In this document: positions 24,907 through 33,846 of the stretch, one piece after another
Numbering within the stretch: the first letter of the stretch is position 1
Layout: each line of letters starts with the position of its first letter
DNA from: G025836975 sp049646585
GTDB lineage: Bacteria > Pseudomonadota > Gammaproteobacteria > Burkholderiales > Burkholderiaceae_B
Direction of reading: 5' to 3'
Assembly (NCBI GenBank): GCA_049646585.1
Contig: JBARWC010000217.1
Span: 10,769 to 74,768, forward strand
Length of the DNA stretch: 64,000 nucleotides
The notes under the pieces: generated by a model
What the model was told of the DNA's origin: nothing
What the model saw: the letters and a program-made list of their open reading frames with translations, nothing else
Databases searched by the model: none
Translations under genes and position numbers: made by a program

Positions 24907-25869
24907 TTAGCGTGCTTCCTGGAAGCGGCCGTAGGACATCAGGCGTTGCAGGCGGTGTTCGATAAGCTGATCGGTGGACATGCCCGACACCTGGCGCAGG
25001 GAATCGGACAAAGCGCGGCTGAGCTGGCGCGCCATGACCACGGGATCGCGATGGGCGCCGCCCACGGGTTCGTTGACGATGCGGTCGATCAGGCCCAGCT
25101 CTTTGAGGCGGGGCGCGGTGATCGCCAGGGCTTCGGCCGCCACGGGCGCCTTGTCGGCGCTGCGCCAAAGTATGGACGCGCAGCCTTCGGGCGAAATGAC
25201 GGCATAGGTGGAATACTGCAGCATCATGACCACGTCGCCCACCGCGATGGCCAGCGCGCCGCCGGAACCGCCCTCGCCGATGATGGTGGAAATGATGGGC
25301 ACCTTGAGCTCGGCCATGGCATACAGGTTGTGGCCGATGGCCTCGGACTGGCCGCGTTCCTCGGCGCCTATGCCCGGATACGCGCCCGGCGTGTCGACGA
25401 AGGTGAAGACCGGCAGCTGGAATTTTTCGGCCAGACGCATCAGGCGCAGGGCTTTGCGATAGCCCTCGGGGCGCGGCATGCCGAAATTGCGCATGGCGCG
25501 TTCCTTGGTGTCGCGCCCTTTCTGGTGGCCCACCACCATGCAGGGCGTGCCGTTGAAGCGCGCCAGCCCGCCCACGATGGACAGGTCGTCGGCATACATG
25601 CGGTCGCCGTGCATCTCGTGGAAATCGGTGAAGATTTCACGCACGTAGTCCAGCGTATAAGGCCTTTGCGGATGGCGAGCGACCAAGGCCGTCTGCCAGG
25701 GCGTAAGCTTTGCATAAATGCTTTTGGCAAGCGCCTGGTTCTTTTGCTGCAAGCGCCCCACCTCTTCCGAGATGTCGACGGCCGAATCGGTCTGAACGAA
25801 ACGCAGCTCTTCGATCTTGTTCTCGAGTTCGGCCAGGGGCTGTTCAAATTCCAGGAAGGTATTACGCAT
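24907..25869 (-). CDS. accA: acetyl-CoA carboxylase carboxyltransferase, alpha subunit
   Basis: A 320-residue AccA. The N-terminal helical region (MRNTFLEFEQPLAELENKIEEL) and the crotonase-like core with GDRMYADD, VGHQKGRDTKERAMRNFGM, FVDTPGAYPGIGAEERGQ and GEGGSGGALAI are all present. With AccD it transfers carboxyl from biotin to acetyl-CoA in fatty acid synthesis. The neighbours tilS and the AlkA-like gene are on the same strand with short gaps. Confidence 0.97.
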   Translation of the reverse strand: MRNTFLEFEQPLAELENKIEELRFVQTDSAVDISEEVGRLQQKNQALAKSIYAKLTPWQTALVARHPQRPYTLDYVREIFTDFHEMHGDRMYADDLSIVGGLARFNGTPCMVVGHQKGRDTKERAMRNFGMPRPEGYRKALRLMRLAEKFQLPVFTFVDTPGAYPGIGAEERGQSEAIGHNLYAMAELKVPIISTIIGEGGSGGALAIAVGDVVMMLQYSTYAVISPEGCASILWRSADKAPVAAEALAITAPRLKELGLIDRIVNEPVGGAHRDPVVMARQLSRALSDSLRQVSGMSTDQLIEHRLQRLMSYGRFQEAR

Positions 25870-25906
25870 AAGGGCTTGGTATCCAGGTTAGAGCATTCGC
25901 ATTGGG

Positions 25907-26554
25907 TCAGTACTGCACCGAGGCGGGGTCGAGGCTGCGCCACAGGTACCAGGTCGCCACCGTACGCCATGGCGCCCATGCCTGGGCGACTTCCCTTGCT
26001 TCGAAACGCGAAACAGGCTCACCGCTAAAGTAGTGTAACGAAATTGCCTTCAACAGACTTGCATCATCCAGCGGAAGGACGTCGGGCCGCTGCAGGTTGA
26101 AGATAAGAAACATCTCGGCCGTCCAGCGCCCGATGCCCCGTATGGCGCACAGGTCGGCGATCACCGCCTCGTCGTCCATAGTGCTCCAGGAGGCCGGCTT
26201 GATCTTCTTTTCAGAGAAATGCGTGGCCAGGTCCAGGATGTATTCGGCCTTGCGCTTGGACAGGCCGGACAGGCGGATGTCGGTTTCCGCCAGGCGGATG
26301 ACGCAGCGCGGGGACGGGTCCCGGCCGCAGGCCTCGGTAAAGCGCTGCCACATGGCGTCGGCCGCCTTGACGGATATCTGGTGGCCGACGATGGCGCGGG
26401 CCAGGGTCACGAACGGCGGAGCCGCCGGAGCCAGCCACTCGGACTTGTGGCGCGGGATCAACTTTCTAAGGATGCGGTCGCGCCCCATGAGCTCGGCGGA
26501 CGCCTCATCCCAAAAACCCGGCTTTTCATGCCCCGTGACTAGGCTTTCTGACAT
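25907..26554 (-). CDS. DNA-3-methyladenine glycosylase family protein (AlkA-like HhH-GPD)
   Basis: A 215-residue HhH-GPD superfamily glycosylase that would remove alkylated bases. VGHQISVKAADAMWQRF lies at the start of the core. The helix-hairpin-helix reads LCAIRGIGRWTAEMFLIFNLQRPDVLPLDD, ending with the catalytic Asp pair. It lacks the N-terminal beta domain of E. coli AlkA and so matches the shorter AlkA/MagI-like form. The start MSESLV has AAGGAG upstream; the longest frame would intrude into the cysS end region. Confidence 0.88.
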   Translation of the reverse strand: MSESLVTGHEKPGFWDEASAELMGRDRILRKLIPRHKSEWLAPAAPPFVTLARAIVGHQISVKAADAMWQRFTEACGRDPSPRCVIRLAETDIRLSGLSKRKAEYILDLATHFSEKKIKPASWSTMDDEAVIADLCAIRGIGRWTAEMFLIFNLQRPDVLPLDDASLLKAISLHYFSGEPVSRFEAREVAQAWAPWRTVATWYLWRSLDPASVQY

Positions 26555-26568
26555 GCTCCTTCCCTTCC

Positions 26569-28017
26569 TCAAGCCCGACGCCATTGGGTGACGCCGCCCG
26601 CTTTATCTTCAAGTTCGATGCCGGCAGCCAACAGCGCATCGCGAATGCGGTCGGCTTCGGCAAAATTGCGATCTTTCTTCGCCGCGGCACGCAGGCCGAT
26701 CAATTCCTGTATCTGTTCGCCCGACATGGTTTCGGCCGCCGCTCCGCCCCGATGATAACGGGTGGGCGATTGCAGGTAGGCCGCGGGATCGGATTGCAAT
26801 AGGCCCAGTATGCCGCCCAGGGCGCGCATCAAGCCCGATGCCTGCCCGGAGCCGTCGCGATTGGCCTGGCCGGCCAGCTCGAACAAGGCCGCAATGGCGC
26901 CGGAGGTGTTGAAGTCATCGTCCATGGCCGCCTGGAACGCTTGCGCCGCCGGGTGGTTCCAGTCGATCCCGACATCTTGAGCCGGCACATTGTGCAGGGT
27001 CTGGTACAGGCGATCCAGGGCGTTCTGCGCATCGAACAGATTGTCCGGCGCGTAGTTCTGCGGGCTGCGATAGTGGTTGCGCACGATGAAAAAGCGCAGC
27101 ATCTCGGCTTCGCGCGGGTTCACGCCATAGGTGGCCTCATCGTCCGGCAATTGCGAGTCGGCCGCGATCGTGGCCCGTATGGTGCGAAAGTTGCCCAGCG
27201 ACTTGGACATCTTGTCGGCGTCGACCATCAGCGGGCCGCAATGCATCCAGATCGAGGCCATGGTGCCGCCGAAGGCGCCCTCGGTCTGGGCGATTTCGTT
27301 CTCGTGGTGAGGGAACTTCAGGTCGGGGCCGCCGCCGTGTATGTCCAACGGCTGGCCCAGCAGCGCATGGCTCATGGCCGAGCACTCGATATGCCAGCCG
27401 GGCCGACCCAGACCATAGGGCGATTCCCATTTCGATTCGGGCGGCTCTTCGGCCTTGGCCGCCTTCCACAGCACGAAGTCCAGCGGGTCACGCTTGGCGG
27501 ACGCCACGGCGACCCTTTCGCCGGCGCGCAAGTCGTCCAGCGACTTGCCCGACAGCTTGCCATAGCCGGGAAAGTCGCGCACGGCGTAGTTGACGTCGCC
27601 GTCTTCGGATTGATAGGCCAGGCCCTTGTCTTCCAGGCGTTTGATGATGCCCAGCATGTCGCCCACGTGGGCTGTGGCGCGAGGCTCCAGATCGGGCGCC
27701 TGCACGCCCAGCGCGCGCTCGTCGGCATGCATGGCATCGATGTAGAAGGACGTGACCTCGCCCATCTTGCGGCCGCTCTGGACCGCGCGCCGTATGATTT
27801 TGTCGTCGATGTCGGTGATATTGCGCACATACCTGACCTGGTAGCCGCTGTGGCGCAGCCAGCGCTGCACCACGTCGAAGCTCACCAGCATGCGCGCATG
27901 GCCCAGGTGGCAGAAATCGTAGACAGTCATGCCGCAAACATACATGCCGACCTTGCCCGGTTCTGCGGTCTTGAAAGGCTCTTTGGCGCGTGAAAGGGTG
28001 TTATAAATGTGCAGCAT
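26569..28017 (-). CDS. cysS: cysteinyl-tRNA synthetase
   Basis: A 482-residue class I synthetase. The HIGH-equivalent is HLGHARM after CGMTVYDFC, whose cysteine binds the active-site zinc together with Cys/His in GWHIECSAM. KMSKSLGN is the adenylate-binding loop. It charges tRNA-Cys in the cytoplasm. It is the first gene of the minus-strand run ending at tRNA-Ser. Confidence 0.97.
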   Translation of the reverse strand: MLHIYNTLSRAKEPFKTAEPGKVGMYVCGMTVYDFCHLGHARMLVSFDVVQRWLRHSGYQVRYVRNITDIDDKIIRRAVQSGRKMGEVTSFYIDAMHADERALGVQAPDLEPRATAHVGDMLGIIKRLEDKGLAYQSEDGDVNYAVRDFPGYGKLSGKSLDDLRAGERVAVASAKRDPLDFVLWKAAKAEEPPESKWESPYGLGRPGWHIECSAMSHALLGQPLDIHGGGPDLKFPHHENEIAQTEGAFGGTMASIWMHCGPLMVDADKMSKSLGNFRTIRATIAADSQLPDDEATYGVNPREAEMLRFFIVRNHYRSPQNYAPDNLFDAQNALDRLYQTLHNVPAQDVGIDWNHPAAQAFQAAMDDDFNTSGAIAALFELAGQANRDGSGQASGLMRALGGILGLLQSDPAAYLQSPTRYHRGGAAAETMSGEQIQELIGLRAAAKKDRNFAEADRIRDALLAAGIELEDKAGGVTQWRRA

Positions 28018-28230
28018 GTGCTGGTAAATTTCTGTCTGTAAATACGATTACGGGCCCGATAGGCTCAGGCCCGGTTGCGGTAAACTCGGCGCGGGCCGGC
28101 AAGCAAGGCTAAAATGGCGGTCGATAAGTATAGCAAGCGGACCAGGCCGACGCTGGCCCTCGCGGTCTATTTTTTACTTGATGCCACCGCCATACCGGCA
28201 ATACAACCATTACATATAGGCGCATAAGCT

Positions 28231-28947
28231 GTGTTTCGAATCTTGAGCCCCGCAGTCGCGATCGCCCTGATCCTGGGCTGGCTTCCGGCCCAGGCCGCCA
28301 CGGCCCAGGCGCAAGCGCCCGGCCTCGTGCAGCACGTCGATCTTAACGCGTCGCTGGAAAATGATCCAGGCAAGGCCGCCTTCAGCGGCAAGCTGTTCAA
28401 CGATCCGCCGCCCGCCGAAGGCGGCTGGAAGGGGCTGGCCAAGCTGCTTGAAGCCCTGACTCCCGGCGTCGATACCGAAATCCCCCTTACCGCCTCGCAG
28501 ATAACCAGCCGCATCAGCCAGATGCTGGATGAAGGCAAGAACGAGGAAGCGCTGCAAGTCATACAGAAACGGGCCGCGCAACTGGAACAGCAAGGCGGCA
28601 TCGGGACCGACGTCCAGCTGATGTTCCTGCACGGCCGGGCGCTGGCGGCTCTGAACCGTCACGACGAGGCCATCAGCCTCTATCAGAAAATGACCACGCT
28701 CTACCCCGAGCTGCCCGAGCCCTGGAACAACCTGGCGGCGGAATACGTCAAGCAAGGCAAACTGGACATGGCGCGCGACGCCTTGACCATGTCGCTGGCG
28801 GCCAACCCCAACTACGGCACCGCCAAGGCCAACTTGGGCGAGGTACAGCTTATGCTGGCGCAGGAATCCTTTCGCAACGCCGCCCAGTTGGGCGTGGGCA
28901 GCGCCCGGTCCAAGGCCGCGCAAACCGCCGAAATCCTGAAAGAATAA
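28231..28947 (+). CDS. secreted TPR-repeat protein
   Basis: A 238-residue protein with an N-terminal signal peptide (FRILSPAVAIALILGWLPAQA). A low-complexity linker follows, and then tetratricopeptide helices from about residue 95 to the end (ISQMLDEGKNEEALQVIQKRAAQ; LHGRALAALNRHDEAISLYQKM; PWNNLAAEYVKQGKLDMARDAL). The start is GTG; no in-frame ATG exists between the upstream stop and the signal peptide. Such periplasmic TPR proteins scaffold other envelope proteins. It is divergent from cysS and precedes the cyclophilin and lpxH. Confidence 0.8.
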   Translation: MFRILSPAVAIALILGWLPAQAATAQAQAPGLVQHVDLNASLENDPGKAAFSGKLFNDPPPAEGGWKGLAKLLEALTPGVDTEIPLTASQITSRISQMLDEGKNEEALQVIQKRAAQLEQQGGIGTDVQLMFLHGRALAALNRHDEAISLYQKMTTLYPELPEPWNNLAAEYVKQGKLDMARDALTMSLAANPNYGTAKANLGEVQLMLAQESFRNAAQLGVGSARSKAAQTAEILKE

Positions 28948-28986
28948 GCTCCCTTCTCCACTACGCAATCGTCCAGGCACCGCAGA

Positions 28987-29634
28987 ATGCATCTTACTTC
29001 TCGACTTATCCGACCGTTCAGCCCATCGCTGCGCGCTTTCGGCCTTGCTTGCGCGGCATCGCTCGCCCTGTGCCTGGGCGGCGTCGCACAAGCGGCATCA
29101 CCATCCTCTACTCAAGGTAAATCTATGAGCACAACCCCCCACGTCAAACTCCAAACCAACCAGGGCGACATACTCATCGAGCTGGACGCCGAAAAGGCAC
29201 CCAAGACCGTTGAAAACTTCCTGACCTACGTCAAGGAAGGCTTTTACGACGGCACCATTTTCCACCGGATCATCAACAACTTCATGATCCAGGGCGGCGG
29301 CTTCGATGCCGGCATGAAACAGAAACAAACCCACGCGCCCATCGAGAACGAGGCCGACAACGGGCTGAAGAACAACCGCTACACCCTGGCCATGGCGCGC
29401 ACCGCCGACCCCCATTCCGCCACGGCCCAGTTCTTCATCAACGTGGCCGACAACGACTTCCTGAACTTCACCTCGCCCACGCCCAATGGCTGGGGCTATG
29501 CCGTGTTCGGCAAGGTCATCGAAGGCACCGAGGTCGTGGACAAGCTCAAGACCGTAAAAACCGGCAACAAGGGCTTCCACCAAGACGTCCCCACCGAAGA
29601 TGTCATTATCGAGAAAGCCACGGTCGTTGAATAA
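28987..29634 (+). CDS. cyclophilin-type peptidyl-prolyl isomerase with signal peptide and internal start
   Basis: A 215-residue cyclophilin. Residues 1-37 form a cleavable signal peptide (ACAASLALCLGGVAQA), implying a periplasmic PpiA-like product. The catalytic domain (from ~52) carries FHRIINNFMIQGGGF, ENEADNGL, MARTADPHSATAQFFINVADNDFLNF and YAVFGKVIEG, matching proteobacterial PpiA/PpiB. A second in-frame ATG at 29125 (MSTTPHVKL) is preceded by AAGG and has the normal PpiB beginning, so a cytosolic form could also be made. The gene overlaps lpxH. See findings for a possible fusion origin. Confidence 0.9.
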   Translation: MHLTSRLIRPFSPSLRAFGLACAASLALCLGGVAQAASPSSTQGKSMSTTPHVKLQTNQGDILIELDAEKAPKTVENFLTYVKEGFYDGTIFHRIINNFMIQGGGFDAGMKQKQTHAPIENEADNGLKNNRYTLAMARTADPHSATAQFFINVADNDFLNFTSPTPNGWGYAVFGKVIEGTEVVDKLKTVKTGNKGFHQDVPTEDVIIEKATVVE

Positions 29635-30403
29635 GCTGCGGCTGGCGGGCACGGTCTGGATCGCCTCGGACATCCATCTGGGGCCGAACACGCCAGCCAC
29701 CGCCCGCGCTTTCCACCGGTTTCTGGATCAGGCATGCGCCCAGGCGGATGCCTTGATTTTATGCGGCGACATTTTCGACGCGTGGATAGGCGACGACCTG
29801 GCGCTGTCCATGCCGCCCCCCTGGCTGTCCGAGACGCTGGAAGAATTCAAGCAGGTTTCTGAAAAAATACCCCTGTGGCTGGGCCGCGGCAATCGCGACT
29901 TCCTGATGGGATCCGCGCTGGCCGGGTATGTGGGCGCCCAAGTGCTGCCCGACAGCGTGCGCCTGGACACCGACGCCGGTCCCATCCTGCTGTCGCATGG
30001 CGATGAATACTGCACCGACGACCAAGGCTATCAGCGCTTTCGCCGACTGGTACGCTGCCCGGTGGTGCAGTGGCTTTTCCTGCGGCTGAGCCTATCCGCC
30101 CGGCGCGGCATCGCCGATCTGGCCCGCCGGCGCAGCATGGCGTCCAATCGCCAGAAGTCCATGAGCACCATGGACGTCAGCCCCTCAGCCATCGAACAGG
30201 CCTTTGCCCGCGAGGGCGCCGACATCATGGTCCATGGTCACACCCATCGTCCGCAGGTCCACCGCCTGGTGGTCGACGGCAGACCATGCAGCCGCTACGT
30301 GCTGCCGGACTGGGATTACGATCATGGCGGTGAGCCGCGCGGCGGCTGGCTGTCCATCGACGCCGCCGGCCCGCGCCTGAATCAGGCGTCGAAGTCCAGT
30401 TGA
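29600..30403 (+). CDS. lpxH: UDP-2,3-diacylglucosamine diphosphatase
   Basis: A 267-residue calcineurin-like phosphoesterase of lipid A synthesis. Metal-binding motifs are ASDIHLG, CGDIFDAW, GRGNRDFLMG, SHGDEYC and HGHTHRP, in the order expected for LpxH. It hydrolyses UDP-2,3-diacylglucosamine to lipid X at the inner membrane. The start is uncertain: the ATG overlaps the cyclophilin gene by 35 bases, and a TTG at 29627 beginning NKLRLAGTVW is possible. Its 3' end overlaps the convergent NCS2 permease gene by 22 bases. Confidence 0.93.
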   Translation: MSLSRKPRSLNKLRLAGTVWIASDIHLGPNTPATARAFHRFLDQACAQADALILCGDIFDAWIGDDLALSMPPPWLSETLEEFKQVSEKIPLWLGRGNRDFLMGSALAGYVGAQVLPDSVRLDTDAGPILLSHGDEYCTDDQGYQRFRRLVRCPVVQWLFLRLSLSARRGIADLARRRSMASNRQKSMSTMDVSPSAIEQAFAREGADIMVHGHTHRPQVHRLVVDGRPCSRYVLPDWDYDHGGEPRGGWLSIDAAGPRLNQASKSS

Positions 30404-32103
30404 AGCCCGGCGATGTCGCCGCGCTGGCGCACCTGCACGCGGCGCGCCAGACGGCTTAAAAGATAGGAAGTCATGTGCGCCGTGGCTTCCGGATCGTCGA
30501 TCAGTTCTTCGGGGCTCGGCGCCGCATTGCGGGGAGCCGGCAGCGCCTGGCCCTTGTACGAGAACTTGACCCGCAAGGCGTACTCGTCGAAACGCGTCTG
30601 GACTTCCAGCTCGGCCTGCTCGGGAGCTATCCGGCCGCTATGCGCCAACAGGTCGAAAGCCTGCCATACCGCCTGCTCGGCGCGCTGGATGGCATCGCGC
30701 CGGGCGCCCCACAGCCGCCCTTGGTTCTCCATGTAACGATTCAGGTCGTCGGCCGTGGTGGCATCCAGCGTAAAGCGTTGCATCGTGCGGCGTGTGGCGC
30801 CCAGTCGGAACAGCATGGTCAGGATCAAAGCCACCAGCGTGCCGTTGGTCACCCCGGCCAGGTCCATGAAACCGGACAGCGGCGCGTATTCCAGCCCGGC
30901 CACGATGTAGCGGTGCGATACCCCCACGATCAGGCCCACGCCCAAGGCCAGAGAGCGTCTGTCGTCCAGCATGCGCGAGGCCACCAGCTTGAGCCCCGCC
31001 ATCAGCAGGAAGGCGGCCAGGTAAAGCAGCAGGGCCGATACGACCGCCCCCGGCACGGCCAGCCACAGAATGATCAGCTTGGAACAAAAGGCGGTAATGA
31101 CCAGAAAGCCCGCCACCCAATAACCCAGGTAGCGGCTGGTGCAGCCCGAGCTTGCCGCCAGGCCCACCGCGCCGCCGCTGGCCGACTGCGGCATGGCGTT
31201 GATGAAGGAAGCCACTATGTGCGTCAGGCCTTCCGCGCGCAGCCCGCGTCCGTAAGCGCGCAGGTCGGGCCTGTGCCAGTCCACGTCTGCCGTGCGCTGG
31301 GCCACTGTCTGGGTGCCTATGGATATCAATGAAAACGTCAACCCTATCAGCATGTAAGGCAGCACCATGTCCATGCTGAAATCCCAGCCGAAAGCGGGCA
31401 AGGTCGGCATGCGCAGCCACGGAACAGCGGAAATATAAGCCAGGCTCTCGGGTTGAATGAGACCCAGCACGCCGGCCAGCACGGTGCCCGCCAAAAGACC
31501 GAACAAGGCGGCGAAAAGGCGCAGCTTGGACTTGAGCCAGATGTGGCAGTACACCATGACGAACAAGGTGAACGCCGCCGCGATCAATTCCATATTGGTG
31601 GCGCCCGAACCGTCCGGTGCATCGAACAGCAGCCTCAGGCCTATCTGGCCGATGCTGACCCCCGTCAGCATCACCATGAGGCCTGCGATTTCGACCGTGA
31701 AGATGCTGCGCAAGCGGACGATGACGGCGCTGAAAACAAGCTGGGTCACGCCGGCTATGCATACCATGCCGTAGGCCAGGGGCAGGCCGCCCGGGTGGCT
31801 GCTGGCCAGGAACATGACCGCGAACACGGTGGGTGTGGCTTGCAGCGGATAGTAATAGCCCGACCCTATGCCCCAGCGGTTCAGTATCTGCAGCAGGATC
31901 GAGAAGGCGCTGGCGATCAGCGAGGCGGCGGCGATGTCCAGGAAGCTGCTGGATGCCAGGGGAAATCCGGTTTCGTGCAGAAACAGATTGGGCACCACCA
32001 GCAAGGCGCCCAGGAAAGCCATTTGCTGCAGCACCAAGCCCAGCGCCGTGGGCACCGGCAGGCGGTCGTTGATCCAATAGACGATGTTATCGGGCTTGCG
32101 CAT
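30382..32103 (-). CDS. NCS2-family nucleobase:cation symporter with C-terminal cytoplasmic domain
   Basis: A 573-residue transporter. The first ~430 residues form the 14-helix NCS2/UraA fold, with the segment SGYYYPLQATPTVFAVMFLA and MPQSASGGAVGLAASSGCTSR near the substrate site (the usual NCS2 motif is less conserved). About 140 residues follow outside the membrane (from TLDATTADDLNRYMENQGRLWG) and look like a distinct soluble, ATPase-like (HSP90-type) domain. NCS2 members import xanthine, uracil or urate. The NCS2 match is weaker than in UraA-like proteins, so the ligand is unknown. It overlaps lpxH antisense by 22 bases. Confidence 0.78.
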   Translation of the reverse strand: MRKPDNIVYWINDRLPVPTALGLVLQQMAFLGALLVVPNLFLHETGFPLASSSFLDIAAASLIASAFSILLQILNRWGIGSGYYYPLQATPTVFAVMFLASSHPGGLPLAYGMVCIAGVTQLVFSAVIVRLRSIFTVEIAGLMVMLTGVSIGQIGLRLLFDAPDGSGATNMELIAAAFTLFVMVYCHIWLKSKLRLFAALFGLLAGTVLAGVLGLIQPESLAYISAVPWLRMPTLPAFGWDFSMDMVLPYMLIGLTFSLISIGTQTVAQRTADVDWHRPDLRAYGRGLRAEGLTHIVASFINAMPQSASGGAVGLAASSGCTSRYLGYWVAGFLVITAFCSKLIILWLAVPGAVVSALLLYLAAFLLMAGLKLVASRMLDDRRSLALGVGLIVGVSHRYIVAGLEYAPLSGFMDLAGVTNGTLVALILTMLFRLGATRRTMQRFTLDATTADDLNRYMENQGRLWGARRDAIQRAEQAVWQAFDLLAHSGRIAPEQAELEVQTRFDEYALRVKFSYKGQALPAPRNAAPSPEELIDDPEATAHMTSYLLSRLARRVQVRQRGDIAGLQLDFDA

Positions 32104-32166
32104 GCGTCATCATTCCACTGGGGCTTGCAACATTGAAGGGATGGGCGCCGTGCATTCCCACAGGCG

Positions 32167-32871
32167 CTAGATCACGGGCAAAAGCTGCATCGAACCGGGC
32201 TCGGTTCGCCACAGATCGCCGGTTTCAAGATCGAACCACCAGCCGTGCAGGGCCAGCGTGCCCTGGTCGACGCGCTCTTTGATCCAGGGATAGCTGAGCA
32301 GGTTGTGCAGCGAGCCGGTCACCGCGGCGCGCTCGGCCAGGCCCGGGTTTTCCTTGAGCAATTCCAGAGAGACCTTCTGGCGTTCTTCAGGATTGTCGGC
32401 GTTCAGGTAGAGTTCGGTGGCGTTCATGGCCATCGACACCCATTCACCAACGAATTCGCGGTCGGGCGGCTGGCCGCCCGCCGTCGCCAGCATGGCCTTG
32501 ATGCCACCGCACTGCGCATGCCCCAACACGATGATGTGGTCCACCTTCAGGTCGCGCACCGCGTATTCGATCGCCGCGCCCGTTCCGTGCAGGCCGGAGC
32601 CCTGTTGATAAGGCGGAACCAGATTGGCCACATTGCGCACGGTGAACAATTCGCCGGGCTGTGCGGACAGCAGCACACCTGTGTCCACCCGGGAATCGCT
32701 GCATGCGATGATCAGTGTGGCGGGCGCCTGCCCCTTGGTGGACAGCGCATGCATCAGCTCGGGCGAATGCTTGTAGTATTCGCTGCGGAAACGCAGCACG
32801 GCCGCCTCGAAATGCGAAATATCCCTTAGATGATTCTGACAGCACTCGGCGGACATGGCGTCTCGTTCCAT
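32167..32871 (-). CDS. can: beta-class carbonic anhydrase
   Basis: A 234-residue beta carbonic anhydrase interconverting CO2 and bicarbonate. Zinc ligands are in CSDSRVD and the HAQCGGIKA block (His and Cys). The dimer motifs TVRNVANLVPPY and WVSMAMNAT fit clade B bacterial enzymes such as E. coli Can. The start is not certain: ATG at 32871 (MERDAM) or 32856 (MSAECC), neither with a strong ribosome-binding site; the longer TTG frame is unlikely. Confidence 0.92.
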   Translation of the reverse strand: MERDAMSAECCQNHLRDISHFEAAVLRFRSEYYKHSPELMHALSTKGQAPATLIIACSDSRVDTGVLLSAQPGELFTVRNVANLVPPYQQGSGLHGTGAAIEYAVRDLKVDHIIVLGHAQCGGIKAMLATAGGQPPDREFVGEWVSMAMNATELYLNADNPEERQKVSLELLKENPGLAERAAVTGSLHNLLSYPWIKERVDQGTLALHGWWFDLETGDLWRTEPGSMQLLPVI

Positions 32872-32973
32872 AAAAATTGGTAACAAATTCCAGCGGCAAA
32901 TTATATCGTCATACGAGTTTGCCGCAAACGCTTTTCGTGGCTACGCAAGGCGCGGCGCCACGAGGGCCGGGCC

Positions 32974-33846
32974 TTAGCGGGCCAACAGCCAGATCGCCAC
33001 CACGGCGCCCAGGGCAATGCGATACCAGGCGAAAGGCCGGTAGGTGCGCTTCGAAACGAAACGCAGCACCGCCCTCACGACAACCAGCGCGCTTACGAAG
33101 GCAGCCAGGAAGCCCACGGCGATGGCGGTCAATTGAGTATCGTCCAACGCCCCGCTGTTGCGGTACAAGTCGTAGACCGTGGCCGCCAGCATGGTGGGCA
33201 TGGCAAGAAAGAAGGAGAACTCGGTGGCGGTCTTGCGCTGGATTCCGGCCATCATGCCGCTGATGATGGTGGCCCCCGAACGCGATGTCCCGGGCACCAT
33301 GGCCAGGCACTGCGCAAACCCCACCACCAGCGCCTGCTTCCAGCTGATTTCTTCCAGCGCGTGGGCGGTGGCGTGCTGCGAGGATACGCTGTCGTCGGTT
33401 CCCGCCGCCTGCGTCGTATCGCCATGCTTGGCGTACTGAGGCTTGCGCTCCACCCACAGCATGATCAGGCCGCCGATCACCAGGGTGAACACAAATACCG
33501 CCGGGCTATGGAACAGCGCCTTGATCTGCTTGATCATCAACGCGCCTATGACCGCCGCCGGCAGGAAAGCGATGATCAGATTGCGCAGGAACATGACTTC
33601 GCGCCGCTCTCCGGCCAGCGTCCCGCGTATCAATTGCCACAGGCGCGCCCGGAATATCCACATCACGGCCAGGATGGAGCCGAACTGGATGACGACCTCG
33701 AACACCTTGTCGTTGCCGGATGAGAAATTGATCCAATCGCCTATCAGCAACAGATGGGCCGTACTGGAAACGGGGATGAATTCGGTAAAACCTTCAATCA
33801 GGCCCAAAAACAGGGCCTTGAGCATGAACCACAAGTTATCAGTCAT
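32974..33846 (-). CDS. uppP: undecaprenyl-diphosphatase
   Basis: A 290-residue BacA/UppP membrane protein that recycles undecaprenyl pyrophosphate for peptidoglycan and O-antigen carriers. The active-site sequences EGFTEFIPVSSTAHLLL and GTSRSGATI are intact. Eight helices are expected. The start overlaps the stop of the TerC/CorC gene by 4 bases (ATGA), so the two are co-translated. A ~45-residue polar insertion (ERKPQYAKHGDTTQAAGTDD) occurs in the middle loop. Confidence 0.96.
   Translation of the reverse strand: MTDNLWFMLKALFLGLIEGFTEFIPVSSTAHLLLIGDWINFSSGNDKVFEVVIQFGSILAVMWIFRARLWQLIRGTLAGERREVMFLRNLIIAFLPAAVIGALMIKQIKALFHSPAVFVFTLVIGGLIMLWVERKPQYAKHGDTTQAAGTDDSVSSQHATAHALEEISWKQALVVGFAQCLAMVPGTSRSGATIISGMMAGIQRKTATEFSFFLAMPTMLAATVYDLYRNSGALDDTQLTAIAVGFLAAFVSALVVVRAVLRFVSKRTYRPFAWYRIALGAVVAIWLLAR

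Noticed and set aside
26941..27993. 350-codon open frame antisense to cysS
   Set aside because: The opposite strand encodes a complete CysS with HLGH and KMSKS motifs; the antisense product is low-complexity and unlike any protein family.
28040..28075. GGGCC/GGCCC inverted repeat before the TPR gene as a terminator
   Set aside because: Arms are short, there is no U tract, and it lies in the divergent promoter region of cysS and the TPR gene, so termination there is not expected.
30638..32077. 479-codon frame within the NCS2 permease gene
   Set aside because: It is a shifted-frame shadow of the permease, dominated by Arg/Gly/His, lacking membrane helices or motifs.
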